Positions 44,001 to 51,980 of a stretch of DNA of 64,000 nt are shown here, piece after piece. Under the pieces are notes generated by a model, which saw only the letters and a list, made by a program, of their open reading frames with translations, did no database searches and had not been told where the DNA came from. A program made the translations under genes and the position numbers. How positions within the stretch are numbered: the first letter of the stretch is position 1; every line of letters begins with the position of its first letter. Origin of the DNA: Phycisphaerae bacterium. GTDB taxonomy: Bacteria > Planctomycetota > Phycisphaerae > Sedimentisphaerales > Anaerobacaceae. The stretch covers positions 62,001 to 126,000 of the forward strand of contig JAAYBV010000051.1 of assembly GCA_012744475.1 (NCBI GenBank), in the 5' to 3' direction.

Positions 44001-45368
44001 TCACAGATGCCACGGACTGCGCATCGTGCGAGCCATCATCCGAGTCGCCTGCTCGTCGCCGATGAACTGTTCTTTGTCCGGGTCCCATCGCAGCTTGCGT
44101 CCCAGACGCATCGCAATATCCCCCAGCAGACAGACCGAACACGAGCGGTGCGCCACCTCAACCGGGGCGATGGTTTCCGCCCGCGACTTGACGCACTCGT
44201 AGAAGTTGGCCTTGTGGTTGTTGCTCACATAGAGCTTCGTCTCGTCCGGGCCGATCGTCTCTTCCAGCAGCGACTTGGGCTGGGCGTCGATGGACCCTCG
44301 GGTGACGTGGACCCAGCCGGCGTCGCCCTCGAAGACCACGCCCGACTTGTTCTCCTGCTCGTCGGTGCAGATGACCTTGACGCCGTTGGCGTAGGTGTAC
44401 TCGATGTGGAACCGCCCGTGCACGTCCCAGAGACCGTCCTTGGGGAACTCTGCCCGGCCTTCGATCTCGACCGGTCCGGTGAGCTCGGCGCCCATGCCCC
44501 AATGGGCGATGTCGTTGTGGTGGCTGCCCCATCCGGTGATCATGCCGGCGCTGTAGTCGCTGATGCGCAGCCAGCCCGGGCGATCGTCGATCTTCTCGGG
44601 ATGGACCCGCTTCTCGGTGTACGGCGCCCACGGGGCCGGGCCGAGCCACATGTCGTAGTCGAGCCACTCGGGCACGGGCATCACCGGCTGCGGGTCGCAA
44701 CCTGGGTCGATTCCGAAACCGACCTTGACGGTATGCAGCTTGCCGACGCGGCCGTTGCGGACCAGCTCGCACGCCCTGCGGAACCGGCTCTCGGACCGCT
44801 GCTGGCTCCCGATCTGGAAGACACGGCCGCATTGGCGAACCGTATCGCTGACGATGCGCCCTTCCTCCAGCGTCAGGGACAGGGGTTTTTGCAGGAAGAT
44901 GTCCTTTCCCGCCCGGGCCGCTTCAACCGTCGGGATGGCGTGCCAGTGGTCCGGCGTGACGATCTGCACCGCGTCAATGTCCGCACGGGCCAACAACTCG
45001 CGGAAGTCTCCATACGTCGCGCAGCCCTGATACGACGCGGCTCCGCTTCGCTCCCGATAGCGCGCCTCGACCAGCTTCTTGGCCGCTTCGACCCGGTGGG
45101 AATCCACGTCACAGACTGCGACGACCTGCACCTGGGGGAATCCCAGAGCCTCTCTCAGGTCGCCCGTGCCCATGCGTCCGACGCCGATGCAACCGACCGC
45201 AATCCGCTCGCTCGGGGCCGACGCTCCGAAGACACTGCTCGGCACGATGGTCGGCAGCGCCAGGCCGGCGCCCAAAACGGCGGAGTTTCTCAGAAACCTC
45301 CGCCTCGACAGATTCCGAACGCTGGACGGGGCACGATTCTCGGCGTGCTCGGGCGTTTCACTTCTCAT
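44001..45368 (-). CDS. Tat-exported Gfo/Idh/MocA-family oxidoreductase
   Basis: A Tat leader (LSRRRFLRNSAVLGAGLALP) is followed by GCIGVGRMGTGDLREAL and VQIVTPDHWHAIPTVEA. The usual EKP reads LQKPLSLT, with Gln for Glu but the key Lys kept. The C-terminal substrate domain ends RTMRSPWHL, as in the 31136 paralogue (RAMRSPWHL), and also shares MPVPEWLDYDMWLGPAPWAPY. The two are close paralogues. GAGGAG precedes ATG 45368; the track start 81 codons upstream is spurious. It heads a four-gene minus-strand unit with DUF6807, a second Gfo/Idh/MocA and the UroD-like gene. Confidence 0.9.
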   Translation of the reverse strand: MRSETPEHAENRAPSSVRNLSRRRFLRNSAVLGAGLALPTIVPSSVFGASAPSERIAVGCIGVGRMGTGDLREALGFPQVQVVAVCDVDSHRVEAAKKLVEARYRERSGAASYQGCATYGDFRELLARADIDAVQIVTPDHWHAIPTVEAARAGKDIFLQKPLSLTLEEGRIVSDTVRQCGRVFQIGSQQRSESRFRRACELVRNGRVGKLHTVKVGFGIDPGCDPQPVMPVPEWLDYDMWLGPAPWAPYTEKRVHPEKIDDRPGWLRISDYSAGMITGWGSHHNDIAHWGMGAELTGPVEIEGRAEFPKDGLWDVHGRFHIEYTYANGVKVICTDEQENKSGVVFEGDAGWVHVTRGSIDAQPKSLLEETIGPDETKLYVSNNHKANFYECVKSRAETIAPVEVAHRSCSVCLLGDIAMRLGRKLRWDPDKEQFIGDEQATRMMARTMRSPWHL

Positions 45369-45422
45369 GATCAGCTCCTCGAAATGGGCCAGGCCGCATC
45401 GGTCAAATGACACCCGAGCATA

Positions 45423-45442
45423 ACAGGGGGACAGCCCCCTGT
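45423..45442. promoter_or_regulatory. Perfect 8-bp hairpin upstream of the sugar unit
   Basis: ACAGGGGG-ACAG-CCCCCTGT is a perfect inverted repeat 55 bases before the Tat Gfo/Idh/MocA start. It has no T-tract, so it could be an operator or leader hairpin for the minus-strand unit. Confidence 0.35.
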
Positions 45443-45518
45443 CAACGCTGCGAAAAAGACGCGAAACCCCGTGTGTGTGCCCCTTCGCACAGTGTTCATT
45501 CCAAGCGCAGAGAGCTGT

Positions 45519-45637
45519 GTGTGGCAGCCTCAAGTCCGCAGGACTTGGGGATGGTCCCCTGCATTGGCCACTTCCTGCCACCAACACGCCGGTCAAGACT
45601 ACCATCCCCAAACGCTACGCGTTTGAGGCTGCCACAC
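45519..45637. repeat. Cloverleaf-like palindromic repeat, copy A
   Basis: There are four nested stems, all perfect. The outer stem is GTGTGGCAGCCT/AGGCTGCCACAC (12 bp). The left hairpin is CAAGTCC-GCA-GGACTTG. The middle stem is GGGATGGT/ACCATCCC (8 bp) enclosing 45 bases. The right hairpin is CAAACGC-TAC-GCGTTTG. It lies between divergent genes. Read on the minus strand it aligns with copy B, including a 45-base core of related sequence. Confidence 0.9.
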
Positions 45638-45761
45638 GACGATACCCTCGTCTTTTTGCCGTGAATCCCCGTCGGCATCTGTGGTATGATACCGGCTGCT
45701 GGCGCGGGGTCAGGCCCTGCTCGAATCGGTGGAAATGTCGCCTTTTTTGGAGAAGATACCG

Positions 45762-46613
45762 ATGAAGTCCACTCAGAATCGACGAGAATTCCTTCAGATC
45801 GCCTCGCTGGGCGCGGCCGCCTCTCTGGCGGGTCTGGGCTGTTCGCAGGCCAGCCTCCAAGCCAAGGATCGCGGCAGCCGCAAGCCCAAATTCCACCTGG
45901 GTATGGCCTCGTACACGCTGCGCAAATTCGACCTGGACCAGACCCTGAAGATGACCAGGCGGGTCGGCCTGGACTACATCGCGTTCAAGAGCTTCCATTT
46001 GGCGCTCGACAGCAGTCCCGAGCGGATCAAAGAGGCCGTCGCAAAGGTCGAAGACGCCGGGCTGAAGCTCTACGGCGGCGGCGTGATCTACATGAACAAC
46101 GAAGCCGAAGTCCGGCAGGCCTTCGCCTATGCCCAAGCCGCGGGCATGAAGGTCATCATCGGCGTGCCGCAGTACGACCTGCTGCCGCTGGTCAACGACC
46201 TCGTCAAGGAATATGACATCCAGGTCGCGATCCACAACCACGGCCCCGGCGACAAGGTGTACCCGCTGCCGGAGACGGCCTACGAGAAGGTCAAGGACCT
46301 CGACAAGCGAATTGGTCTGTGCAACGACATCGGCCATACGATGCGCTCGGGTGTGGACCCGTCGGAGTCGGCTCGCAAGTACGCTGACCGGCTGCTCGAT
46401 GTCCACATCAAGGACGTGACTGCCGCCACGGCCAAAGGCAGCACGTGCGAGGTCGGTCGCGGCGTGATCGACATCCCGAAGTTCGTCCGGACACTGGTCG
46501 ATATCGACTACGCCGGGATCGTCGCCTTCGAATACGAGAAGGACGAGAACGATCCGATGCCGGGCCTGGCCGAGTCAGTCGGTCACGTTCGCGGGGTCAT
46601 GGCCTCGCTCTGA
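45762..46613 (+). CDS. Exported sugar phosphate isomerase/epimerase-like TIM barrel
   Basis: The leader RREFLQIASLGAAASLAGLGC combines a Tat-like RR motif with a lipobox, so it is probably a Tat-exported lipoprotein. The barrel is of the AP-endonuclease-2 / xylose-isomerase-like type: FHLGMASYTLRKFDLDQTLKM, VAIHNHGPGDK, RIGLCNDIGHTMRSGVD, LLDVHIKDVT and IVAFEYEKDEND supply His, Asp and Glu metal ligands. Relatives act in sugar isomerisation and in cleavage of 3-keto-glycosides. ATG 45762 has GGAGAAG upstream. The glycosyltransferase gene follows after 36 bases. Confidence 0.85.
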   Translation: MKSTQNRREFLQIASLGAAASLAGLGCSQASLQAKDRGSRKPKFHLGMASYTLRKFDLDQTLKMTRRVGLDYIAFKSFHLALDSSPERIKEAVAKVEDAGLKLYGGGVIYMNNEAEVRQAFAYAQAAGMKVIIGVPQYDLLPLVNDLVKEYDIQVAIHNHGPGDKVYPLPETAYEKVKDLDKRIGLCNDIGHTMRSGVDPSESARKYADRLLDVHIKDVTAATAKGSTCEVGRGVIDIPKFVRTLVDIDYAGIVAFEYEKDENDPMPGLAESVGHVRGVMASL

Positions 46614-46649
46614 CGGCGTGCCTATGCCGGCCACAGGAGGTGGTCCCTC

Positions 46650-48092
46650 ATGCCGTACAACATCCGAATCGTCAGCACGTATCCGCCCCGCCGGTGCGGG
46701 ATCGGGACGTTCTCGCGCGATCTGGCGACGGCGCTGGCGCATTTCACGTCCGAGGTCGGCCACATCCGCATCGCGGCCATCGACAACGGACACAGGCCTT
46801 ACGACATCCCGGTTGATCTCGTCATCGACCAGTACAACCCCCGCTCGTGGCATGACACGGTCGTCCATATCTGCACGCGGGCGGCCGAAGCCAGGAACCC
46901 GACCGTGGTGGTGCTGCAGCACGAGTTCGGGCTCGATCCCGATGCGCAGGGCAACGACGGCCAGGGCGCCAATTTCGTCCAGATGGCGCACGCCTTCGGC
47001 GATCGCGGGCTCGACACGCTGGTCTACCTTCACACCGTGCTCGACGAGCCCGACGCCCACCAGCGGCAGATCATCCGGGACCTGGCCGAGTACAGTGACG
47101 GCCTGATCGTCACCACCGAAAGCGCGATCCAGATTCTCGAATCCGAGACCTATGGGATCCCCCACATCAAGCTCAAGCACATCGACCACGGCATCCGGAT
47201 GCAGAATCCGTCGCAGTTCAACCGCCTGACCATCAAGCAGGAGTACGGGCTGGAGAACCGCTTTCTGATCACCACGCTGGGCCTTCTGTCGCCGGACAAG
47301 GGCGTGCCATACGGAATCCGCGCCTACGGCCGGTTCCTTCAGGAATCCTGCACGGAGACGCAGCGAAAGCAGATCGTCTACCTCATTGCGGGCCAGGCCC
47401 ATCCGGAATTCGTCAAGGCCGACGGCGGCCTGCCGTACCGCCATTTCATGGACACGATCCAACAGGCCCTCGATGAGGCGAAGGTGACCTGGTGCAGAGT
47501 CAAGGAGTTGAGCTCCGCCAACTTCGGGGACTACGACGTCGTCTTTCTCGACACCTTTCTGGACGAGCACACGCTGCTGGAGCTCTACGGTGCTACGAAC
47601 GCGATGCTCCTGCCGTATCTAAACATGCAGCAGATTTCCAGCGGGATACTGGCCGACACGCTGGGCTCGGGCCGCATCGCCGTCACGACGAAGTTCCGCT
47701 ACGCCCGCGAGTTGATCCACTCGAACAAGAAGTGCCCCGAGGGCCTGATCATCGGCCGATTCGCGCGGGGCATTCTCGTCGATTCGGGCGAGCCGGCCGT
47801 CGAGCAGATCGCCCAGGCCCTCGACTATCTGGTCTTCAACGAGCCCAAGCGATTCATGATGGAGCGGCAGGCCCACCAGAGAGGCTATCAGATGAGATGG
47901 AACAACAGCGCCTGGGCCCTGCTGCAATACATCGACTTCATCCGGGACCAGAAGGAGATCGTCACCGGCCGAGGGCTCAGGTTCACGCGTGAGAAGCCTT
48001 CGAAGCTGGACGTCCACAAGTACCGTCAGGTCCCGGTAACCGGCACCATCGAGGCCGTCACGCAGGAACTCAAGACCGGCACTCCAAAGTGA
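46650..48092 (+). CDS. GT4-type glycosyltransferase
   Basis: This begins with IVSTYPPRRCGIGTFSRDL, the acceptor-domain loop of a GT4 subfamily often adjacent to mannoside or glycan enzymes. The donor domain includes FLITTLGLLSPDKGVPYGIRA and an STEP-like region around QISSGILADTLGSGRIAVTTKF. The last 60 residues are an extra basic tail of unknown role. CAGGAGG precedes ATG 46650. It shares orientation and close spacing with the exported TIM-barrel gene. The retaining sugar-transfer reaction is inferred from fold; substrates are unknown. Confidence 0.85.
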   Translation: MPYNIRIVSTYPPRRCGIGTFSRDLATALAHFTSEVGHIRIAAIDNGHRPYDIPVDLVIDQYNPRSWHDTVVHICTRAAEARNPTVVVLQHEFGLDPDAQGNDGQGANFVQMAHAFGDRGLDTLVYLHTVLDEPDAHQRQIIRDLAEYSDGLIVTTESAIQILESETYGIPHIKLKHIDHGIRMQNPSQFNRLTIKQEYGLENRFLITTLGLLSPDKGVPYGIRAYGRFLQESCTETQRKQIVYLIAGQAHPEFVKADGGLPYRHFMDTIQQALDEAKVTWCRVKELSSANFGDYDVVFLDTFLDEHTLLELYGATNAMLLPYLNMQQISSGILADTLGSGRIAVTTKFRYARELIHSNKKCPEGLIIGRFARGILVDSGEPAVEQIAQALDYLVFNEPKRFMMERQAHQRGYQMRWNNSAWALLQYIDFIRDQKEIVTGRGLRFTREKPSKLDVHKYRQVPVTGTIEAVTQELKTGTPK

Positions 48093-48110
48093 GCATCGCC
48101 ATCGGCGCGC

Positions 48111-48223
48111 GTGGCAGCCTCAAACGCGCAGCGTTTGGGGATGGCAGATTCATCCGCAGCAAGGATGCCGAAACGGGCCCAATGGCAAGAGCCATCCCCA
48201 AGCTTCGCTTGAGGCTGCCACAC
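48111..48223. repeat. Cloverleaf-like palindromic repeat, copy B
   Basis: Same plan as copy A: outer GTGGCAGCCT/AGGCTGCCAC (10 bp), left hairpin CAAACGC-GCA-GCGTTTG, middle GGGATGGC/GCCATCCC around 45 bases, right hairpin CAAGC-TTC-GCTTG. It begins 18 bases after the glycosyltransferase stop and ends 29 bases before the convergent Gfo/Idh/MocA stop. It has opposite orientation to copy A. Confidence 0.9.
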
Positions 48224-48252
48224 GAGCGATGGGATGGTTTGGCGAACTTACC

Positions 48253-49287
48253 TTACAGCCTCACGAGCTTTCCAGTGCGGGCGGACTCGTAGATCGCCAG
48301 AATCACCTGGACGGCCTTGCGGGCCTCGGGGCCGTCGATCCAAAAGTGCTCGCCGCTTTCGAGCGCTTCGAGGAACGCCTTGAAGTTCCGGCGGTGGTTC
48401 TCGTAGCTGATGGCCGCCGGATCGGCAACGCCGCCGCCCCCTTCGATCTTCATGAACTGCTTGCGGACCTCAATGTCGTCGGGGTGCTTGTCCGCAAACT
48501 CCCACAACGTGATGCTGTTCTCGACGTTGACCGCGGTGCCTCGGGTCCCGGTGATCTCGAAACGCCGGTACTGGCCGGGAAACGAGGACGTGGTTCCGTA
48601 GATGATGCCCAGCGCGCCGCTGGCGTAGCGAAGGACCGCCGCCGCGGTGTCCTCGGCCTCCATCTTGTGGCCGAGCGTCGCGGTGTACGCCTGCACCGAT
48701 TCGATGGGCGGCATCAGGTCGCACAGCATGTCGATCATGTGGATCGACTGGTTCATCAAGGCCCCGCCGCCGTCGAGCTTCCAGGTCCCGTGCCAGGAAT
48801 CCTTGTAGTACTCATCGGTCCGCCACCAGGGGACGTAGACGCCGGCGTAGGTGATGGTGCCGAACCGCCCCGACTGGATCGCGTCGCGCAGCGGCAGCAT
48901 CAGATTGTTGAAGCGATAAGGGAAGATGCCGCCGAGGCGCGTTCCGGCCTTCTCATGGGCGTCGATCATCGCGTCGATCCGCTCCAGCGTGATCTCCAGC
49001 GGCTTCTCGCAGAGAACGTGCTTGCCCGCCCGGGCCGCCGCGATCGTCGGCTCCATGTGCAGGCCGCTCGGCGTCGCAATCGTCACGATGTCCACGTCCT
49101 TGCACTCGACCATCGCCTCGTAGCTGTCAAAGGCCTGGGCGCCGTACTTGTCCGCCAGCTTCCTGGCCCGGTCGACAATCTTGTCACAGCAGGCGGTGAA
49201 CTTCGCGTTCGGGATGTCGCCGATGGCCCTGGCGTGAAAGTCCGCGATCAGGCCCGATCCCACGATGCCAAAATTCCACGTCTTCAT
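48253..49287 (-). CDS. Cytoplasmic Gfo/Idh/MocA-family oxidoreductase
   Basis: No signal peptide; the protein starts WNFGIVGSGLIADFHARAI. It has VTIATPSGLHMEPTIAAA, HVLCEKPLEIT with the conserved Lys, and TWKLDGGGALMNQSIHMIDML, a substrate-domain motif shared with lactate/inositol-type members. It is the third of three minus-strand genes (enolase-superfamily, TIM barrel, this one) spaced by 24-35 bases, so a catabolic operon is likely. Confidence 0.9.
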   Translation of the reverse strand: MKTWNFGIVGSGLIADFHARAIGDIPNAKFTACCDKIVDRARKLADKYGAQAFDSYEAMVECKDVDIVTIATPSGLHMEPTIAAARAGKHVLCEKPLEITLERIDAMIDAHEKAGTRLGGIFPYRFNNLMLPLRDAIQSGRFGTITYAGVYVPWWRTDEYYKDSWHGTWKLDGGGALMNQSIHMIDMLCDLMPPIESVQAYTATLGHKMEAEDTAAAVLRYASGALGIIYGTTSSFPGQYRRFEITGTRGTAVNVENSITLWEFADKHPDDIEVRKQFMKIEGGGGVADPAAISYENHRRNFKAFLEALESGEHFWIDGPEARKAVQVILAIYESARTGKLVRL

Positions 49288-49311
49288 CGCAATCTCCGTC
49301 TGTGCAAGGAA

Positions 49312-50148
49312 TCAGTCACAAGCCAGACCGACCTCGTCGGCCAGTTCGCGAACGGCCGCAATGGCCTTGGAGAACAGCTCGGGTCCGGTCGAGCCGCCGA
49401 ACTGCCCGCCCGTCTTGAGGTGCGGCTCCATCGTCATGCAGCCATCGTAGTTCACCGCCGCCAGCGCCGCCAGCAGCTCCTTGATCTGCCCATCGCCCTG
49501 CCCCGGGAGGCTGCCGATGTCCGCCGAACCGAGCTTCCAGTCCTTGATGTGGACGTGCACCACGTAGGACTTCATCACCGGCCAGCAGACCTCGACGTTG
49601 TTGGTGATCTTCTCACTCCAGACGAAATTGGCGGGGTCGTAGGCCAGCCGCAGCCGCTCCGAGCCAATGGTCTCGACCAGGTCCGCGCAATTCTCCGCCG
49701 TGTGCCCGTAGATGTGCGCCTCGTTCTCGTGGACCATCGTCACGTCGGTGCCCTCGACCACCTGCACCTTGGCGGCCATGCGCTCCATCACCTGATCGCG
49801 ATAGTCGTCGATGTCCTTGCCTTGCGGCGCGTAGTAGCTGAACATCCGGATGAACGGCGTCTCGAAGAACTGCGCCAGATCGACTGCGTGTTTGAACTTG
49901 TCGAGGTGCGGCTCGAACGGCTCGTCCAGACGGACCTTGCCGATCGGAGAGCCGATCGCGCTGACCTTCAGCCCGTGATCACGGATCATCGTCCGCGCTT
50001 CCTTCAGCTCCGATGGGTTCAGGTCCATGATGTTCTTGCGATTGATGAACCGCGGCTCGATGTACCCGACCTTCTCTTTCGCCAGGAACTCCACCTGGCA
50101 GCGAAGGTCCTCCGTCACTTCGTCGGCAAAAGCGCTCAGTTTGGCCAT
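49312..50148 (-). CDS. Cytoplasmic sugar phosphate isomerase/epimerase-like TIM barrel
   Basis: The barrel is of the AP-endonuclease-2 type without signal peptide: KLSAFADEVTEDLRCQVEFL, MVHENEAHIYGHTAENC, LRLAYDPANFVWSE, VVHVHIKDWKLGSADIG and CMTMEPHLKTGG supply Glu, His and Asp ligands. Family members isomerise or epimerise sugars, or act on keto-sugars. It lies in the middle of a three-gene unit with an enolase-superfamily gene upstream and an oxidoreductase downstream. Confidence 0.87.
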   Translation of the reverse strand: MAKLSAFADEVTEDLRCQVEFLAKEKVGYIEPRFINRKNIMDLNPSELKEARTMIRDHGLKVSAIGSPIGKVRLDEPFEPHLDKFKHAVDLAQFFETPFIRMFSYYAPQGKDIDDYRDQVMERMAAKVQVVEGTDVTMVHENEAHIYGHTAENCADLVETIGSERLRLAYDPANFVWSEKITNNVEVCWPVMKSYVVHVHIKDWKLGSADIGSLPGQGDGQIKELLAALAAVNYDGCMTMEPHLKTGGQFGGSTGPELFSKAIAAVRELADEVGLACD

Positions 50149-50183
50149 GTTCAGCTTCTCCCATATCTATTTCAAGGACGGCA

Positions 50184-51587
50184 TCATTTTGAAGAACTCG
50201 CGGCTTTCGCGGGCAGTTGGCGCTCGATCTCGTCGAGCCGGTAGCCGAACCCCGGGCCGCTCAGCGTGGACAAGTCCACGTGTCCATCGCGCCGGCGGTA
50301 GAGCCCCGGATGGACGGCCTCTTCCGGCGCCGAAGCAGCCGGATAGAATTGCATCGCGTTGGTCTCGACCCCCATGATCGTGCCGGCGTGAGCCGCCAGC
50401 CGGCAGTGCGGAATCTGCGCCAGCATCGGGTTGGTCAGGTCCTGGACCATGAGCGTCATACCGTGGGCCTTTGCCCAGCACAGGCTCAACAGCGCGCCGG
50501 TCTGCGTCTTGCACGTCTTGAGCGCCACCCCCGTCCAGCCCAGCTCGCGTCCCAGCCGGATCTGTCGCCAGTCGTGGGCGCTCTCGTCCATGAACAGGGG
50601 CTTGCGGGCCGAGACGCTGTGCACGTCGATCCGGTTCGCCTCCAGGTCGTACGGGAACGGCTGTTCGACGTAGAGGATCATCTGGTAGATGTGCGGCTGC
50701 TCCCACATCAGTTTGTCCAGGATCGCGTTGACGTAGTCCGGCTCGGTCACCGTGCAGTTGAAATCGCTCGTCAGCCAGATCGCGCCGTTCTCGATGGCGA
50801 TCTCTCCGACGCTCACCAGCCGCTCGAAATCCCACTCGGCGGCGTCGCCCCGCAGCTTGACCTTCAGGCAGCTCAAGCCGTCGCGCCCGATCCAGTCGCT
50901 CAGCAGAACCGGATAGCCGTCGTCAGGCTCGGCGCCCGTCAGCTCCGAGCTGTCGAGCAGATCCTTGCCCCCGACCAAGTGCCAGGCGGGCAGGACCAAT
51001 GGCGCCGGGCAGATCAAGAAATCGGCCGGATACTTGCCCGCAAACGATACATTGCTGCCCGCCGCCGGCTCCAGGAAATGCGACAGATCAACGTTCATGA
51101 ACTCGGCATTATAGGTCGTGTAGACGTCACGCCCGAGGAGCTTGCCGTAGGCGTCGTGCAGCGCGATGTCGAAGGCCGAGCAGCAGACCAGCGCCGCCAG
51201 CCAGGGCATCGGCTCGGCGCCGGCGCCCCGCTCGGCGTTGAACCGCTCCAGCAGCCCGCCCAGGACGGATTCGCTGAACCGATGGCCCAGTTCGAGCGGA
51301 TGTCCCTCCTCGGAGAAATCGGCCCAGGCCTTTGCCAGGACCAGGCAGAACCGCTGCATGGCATCACAGCGTTCCTGATAGCTCCGCCGGCTGGGCCAGA
51401 CCCATTGCACGCTCAGCGGCGTCTCGCCCCAGCCCTCGGCGCGCTGTCCCCGTCGGTCGGTTGCGCCCATGCAGACCCGCGCGCAGATCACCGAGGTCAG
51501 CGTTTCCGGGCCGAACTTCAGCGGCACCCGCGTCTGGACCGGGAGGAAGTACACATCCGTCGATACCGTGCGGAGATCCGCCTCCAT
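50184..51587 (-). CDS. Enolase-superfamily protein (mandelate racemase/muconate lactonizing type)
   Basis: This appears to be a sugar-acid dehydratase or racemase-like enzyme. Landmarks are LSCLKVKLRGD (KxK base), LTSDFNCTV (first metal Asp), ILYVEQPFPYD (Glu), LFMDESAHDW (Glu/Asp) and TGVALKTCKTQTGALLS (second-half Lys region). At about 467 residues it is longer than usual MR/MLE enzymes, with an enlarged capping domain. ATG 51587 follows GAGGTG; the track start at 51629 has no site. It is first in the minus-strand unit. Substrate cannot be predicted. Confidence 0.82.
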   Translation of the reverse strand: MEADLRTVSTDVYFLPVQTRVPLKFGPETLTSVICARVCMGATDRRGQRAEGWGETPLSVQWVWPSRRSYQERCDAMQRFCLVLAKAWADFSEEGHPLELGHRFSESVLGGLLERFNAERGAGAEPMPWLAALVCCSAFDIALHDAYGKLLGRDVYTTYNAEFMNVDLSHFLEPAAGSNVSFAGKYPADFLICPAPLVLPAWHLVGGKDLLDSSELTGAEPDDGYPVLLSDWIGRDGLSCLKVKLRGDAAEWDFERLVSVGEIAIENGAIWLTSDFNCTVTEPDYVNAILDKLMWEQPHIYQMILYVEQPFPYDLEANRIDVHSVSARKPLFMDESAHDWRQIRLGRELGWTGVALKTCKTQTGALLSLCWAKAHGMTLMVQDLTNPMLAQIPHCRLAAHAGTIMGVETNAMQFYPAASAPEEAVHPGLYRRRDGHVDLSTLSGPGFGYRLDEIERQLPAKAASSSK

Positions 51588-51714
51588 ACCACCTCGTTCA
51601 CCTGACAGAACCGTCGTCGAAGTCGCCATAGCGGCGCCAGTGAAGGTTTATAGGCCCAGCCGCACCCTGTCAACCTTTAGTTCGGCCCGTTTCCCGTGTC
51701 GCGTGCCCGCCCGG

Positions 51715-51805
51715 GTGGCAGCGGCAAACGCAGGGAACCGGAGTTTGCCGATGGCCTCCAGGCCGCCAGTGCCTCCATCGGCAAGCTCCCGCTTGCCGCT
51801 GCCAC
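51715..51805. repeat. Cloverleaf-like palindromic repeat, copy C (compensatory variant)
   Basis: Same four-stem plan with altered but still paired stems: outer GTGGCAGCGG/CCGCTGCCAC, left hairpin CAAACGCAGG-GAA-CCGGAGTTTG with two mismatches, middle CCGATGG/CCATCGG around 20 bases, right hairpin CAAGC-TCCC-GCTTG. Compared with copies A and B, CCT/AGG became CGG/CCG and GGGATGG/CCATCCC became CCGATGG/CCATCGG. It lies in the divergent gap between the enolase-superfamily gene and the next oxidoreductase. Confidence 0.85.
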
Positions 51806-51843
51806 ACAGCGCAAACGCCCGCCCGGACCGCTGTTTTTGGCGC

Positions 51844-51871
51844 TTGCGTTGCGATTCGGAACCCCTATAAT
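51844..51871 (+). promoter_or_regulatory. Sigma70-type promoter
   Basis: TTGCGT (51844-51849), a 16-base spacer and a perfect TATAAT (51866-51871) point at the plus-strand Gfo/Idh/MocA gene. The spacer and -10 lie just beyond repeat copy C. Confidence 0.65.
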
Positions 51872-51980
51872 CGCAGGAGGTTTGTCTATGGGAGGCACCG
51901 CTTGTCAGGCACATAAAGCTGGCAGAAGTATTCACCCAACGGACTTCGTCCACAGCAGAGTCGAATGGAAAGGAGCAGGT

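Noticed and set aside
45423-51805. CRISPR array or tandem repeat interpretation of the palindromic copies
   Set aside because: Copies are 2.5-3.6 kb apart, differ in orientation and have internal symmetry. There are no regularly spaced direct repeats and no cas genes.
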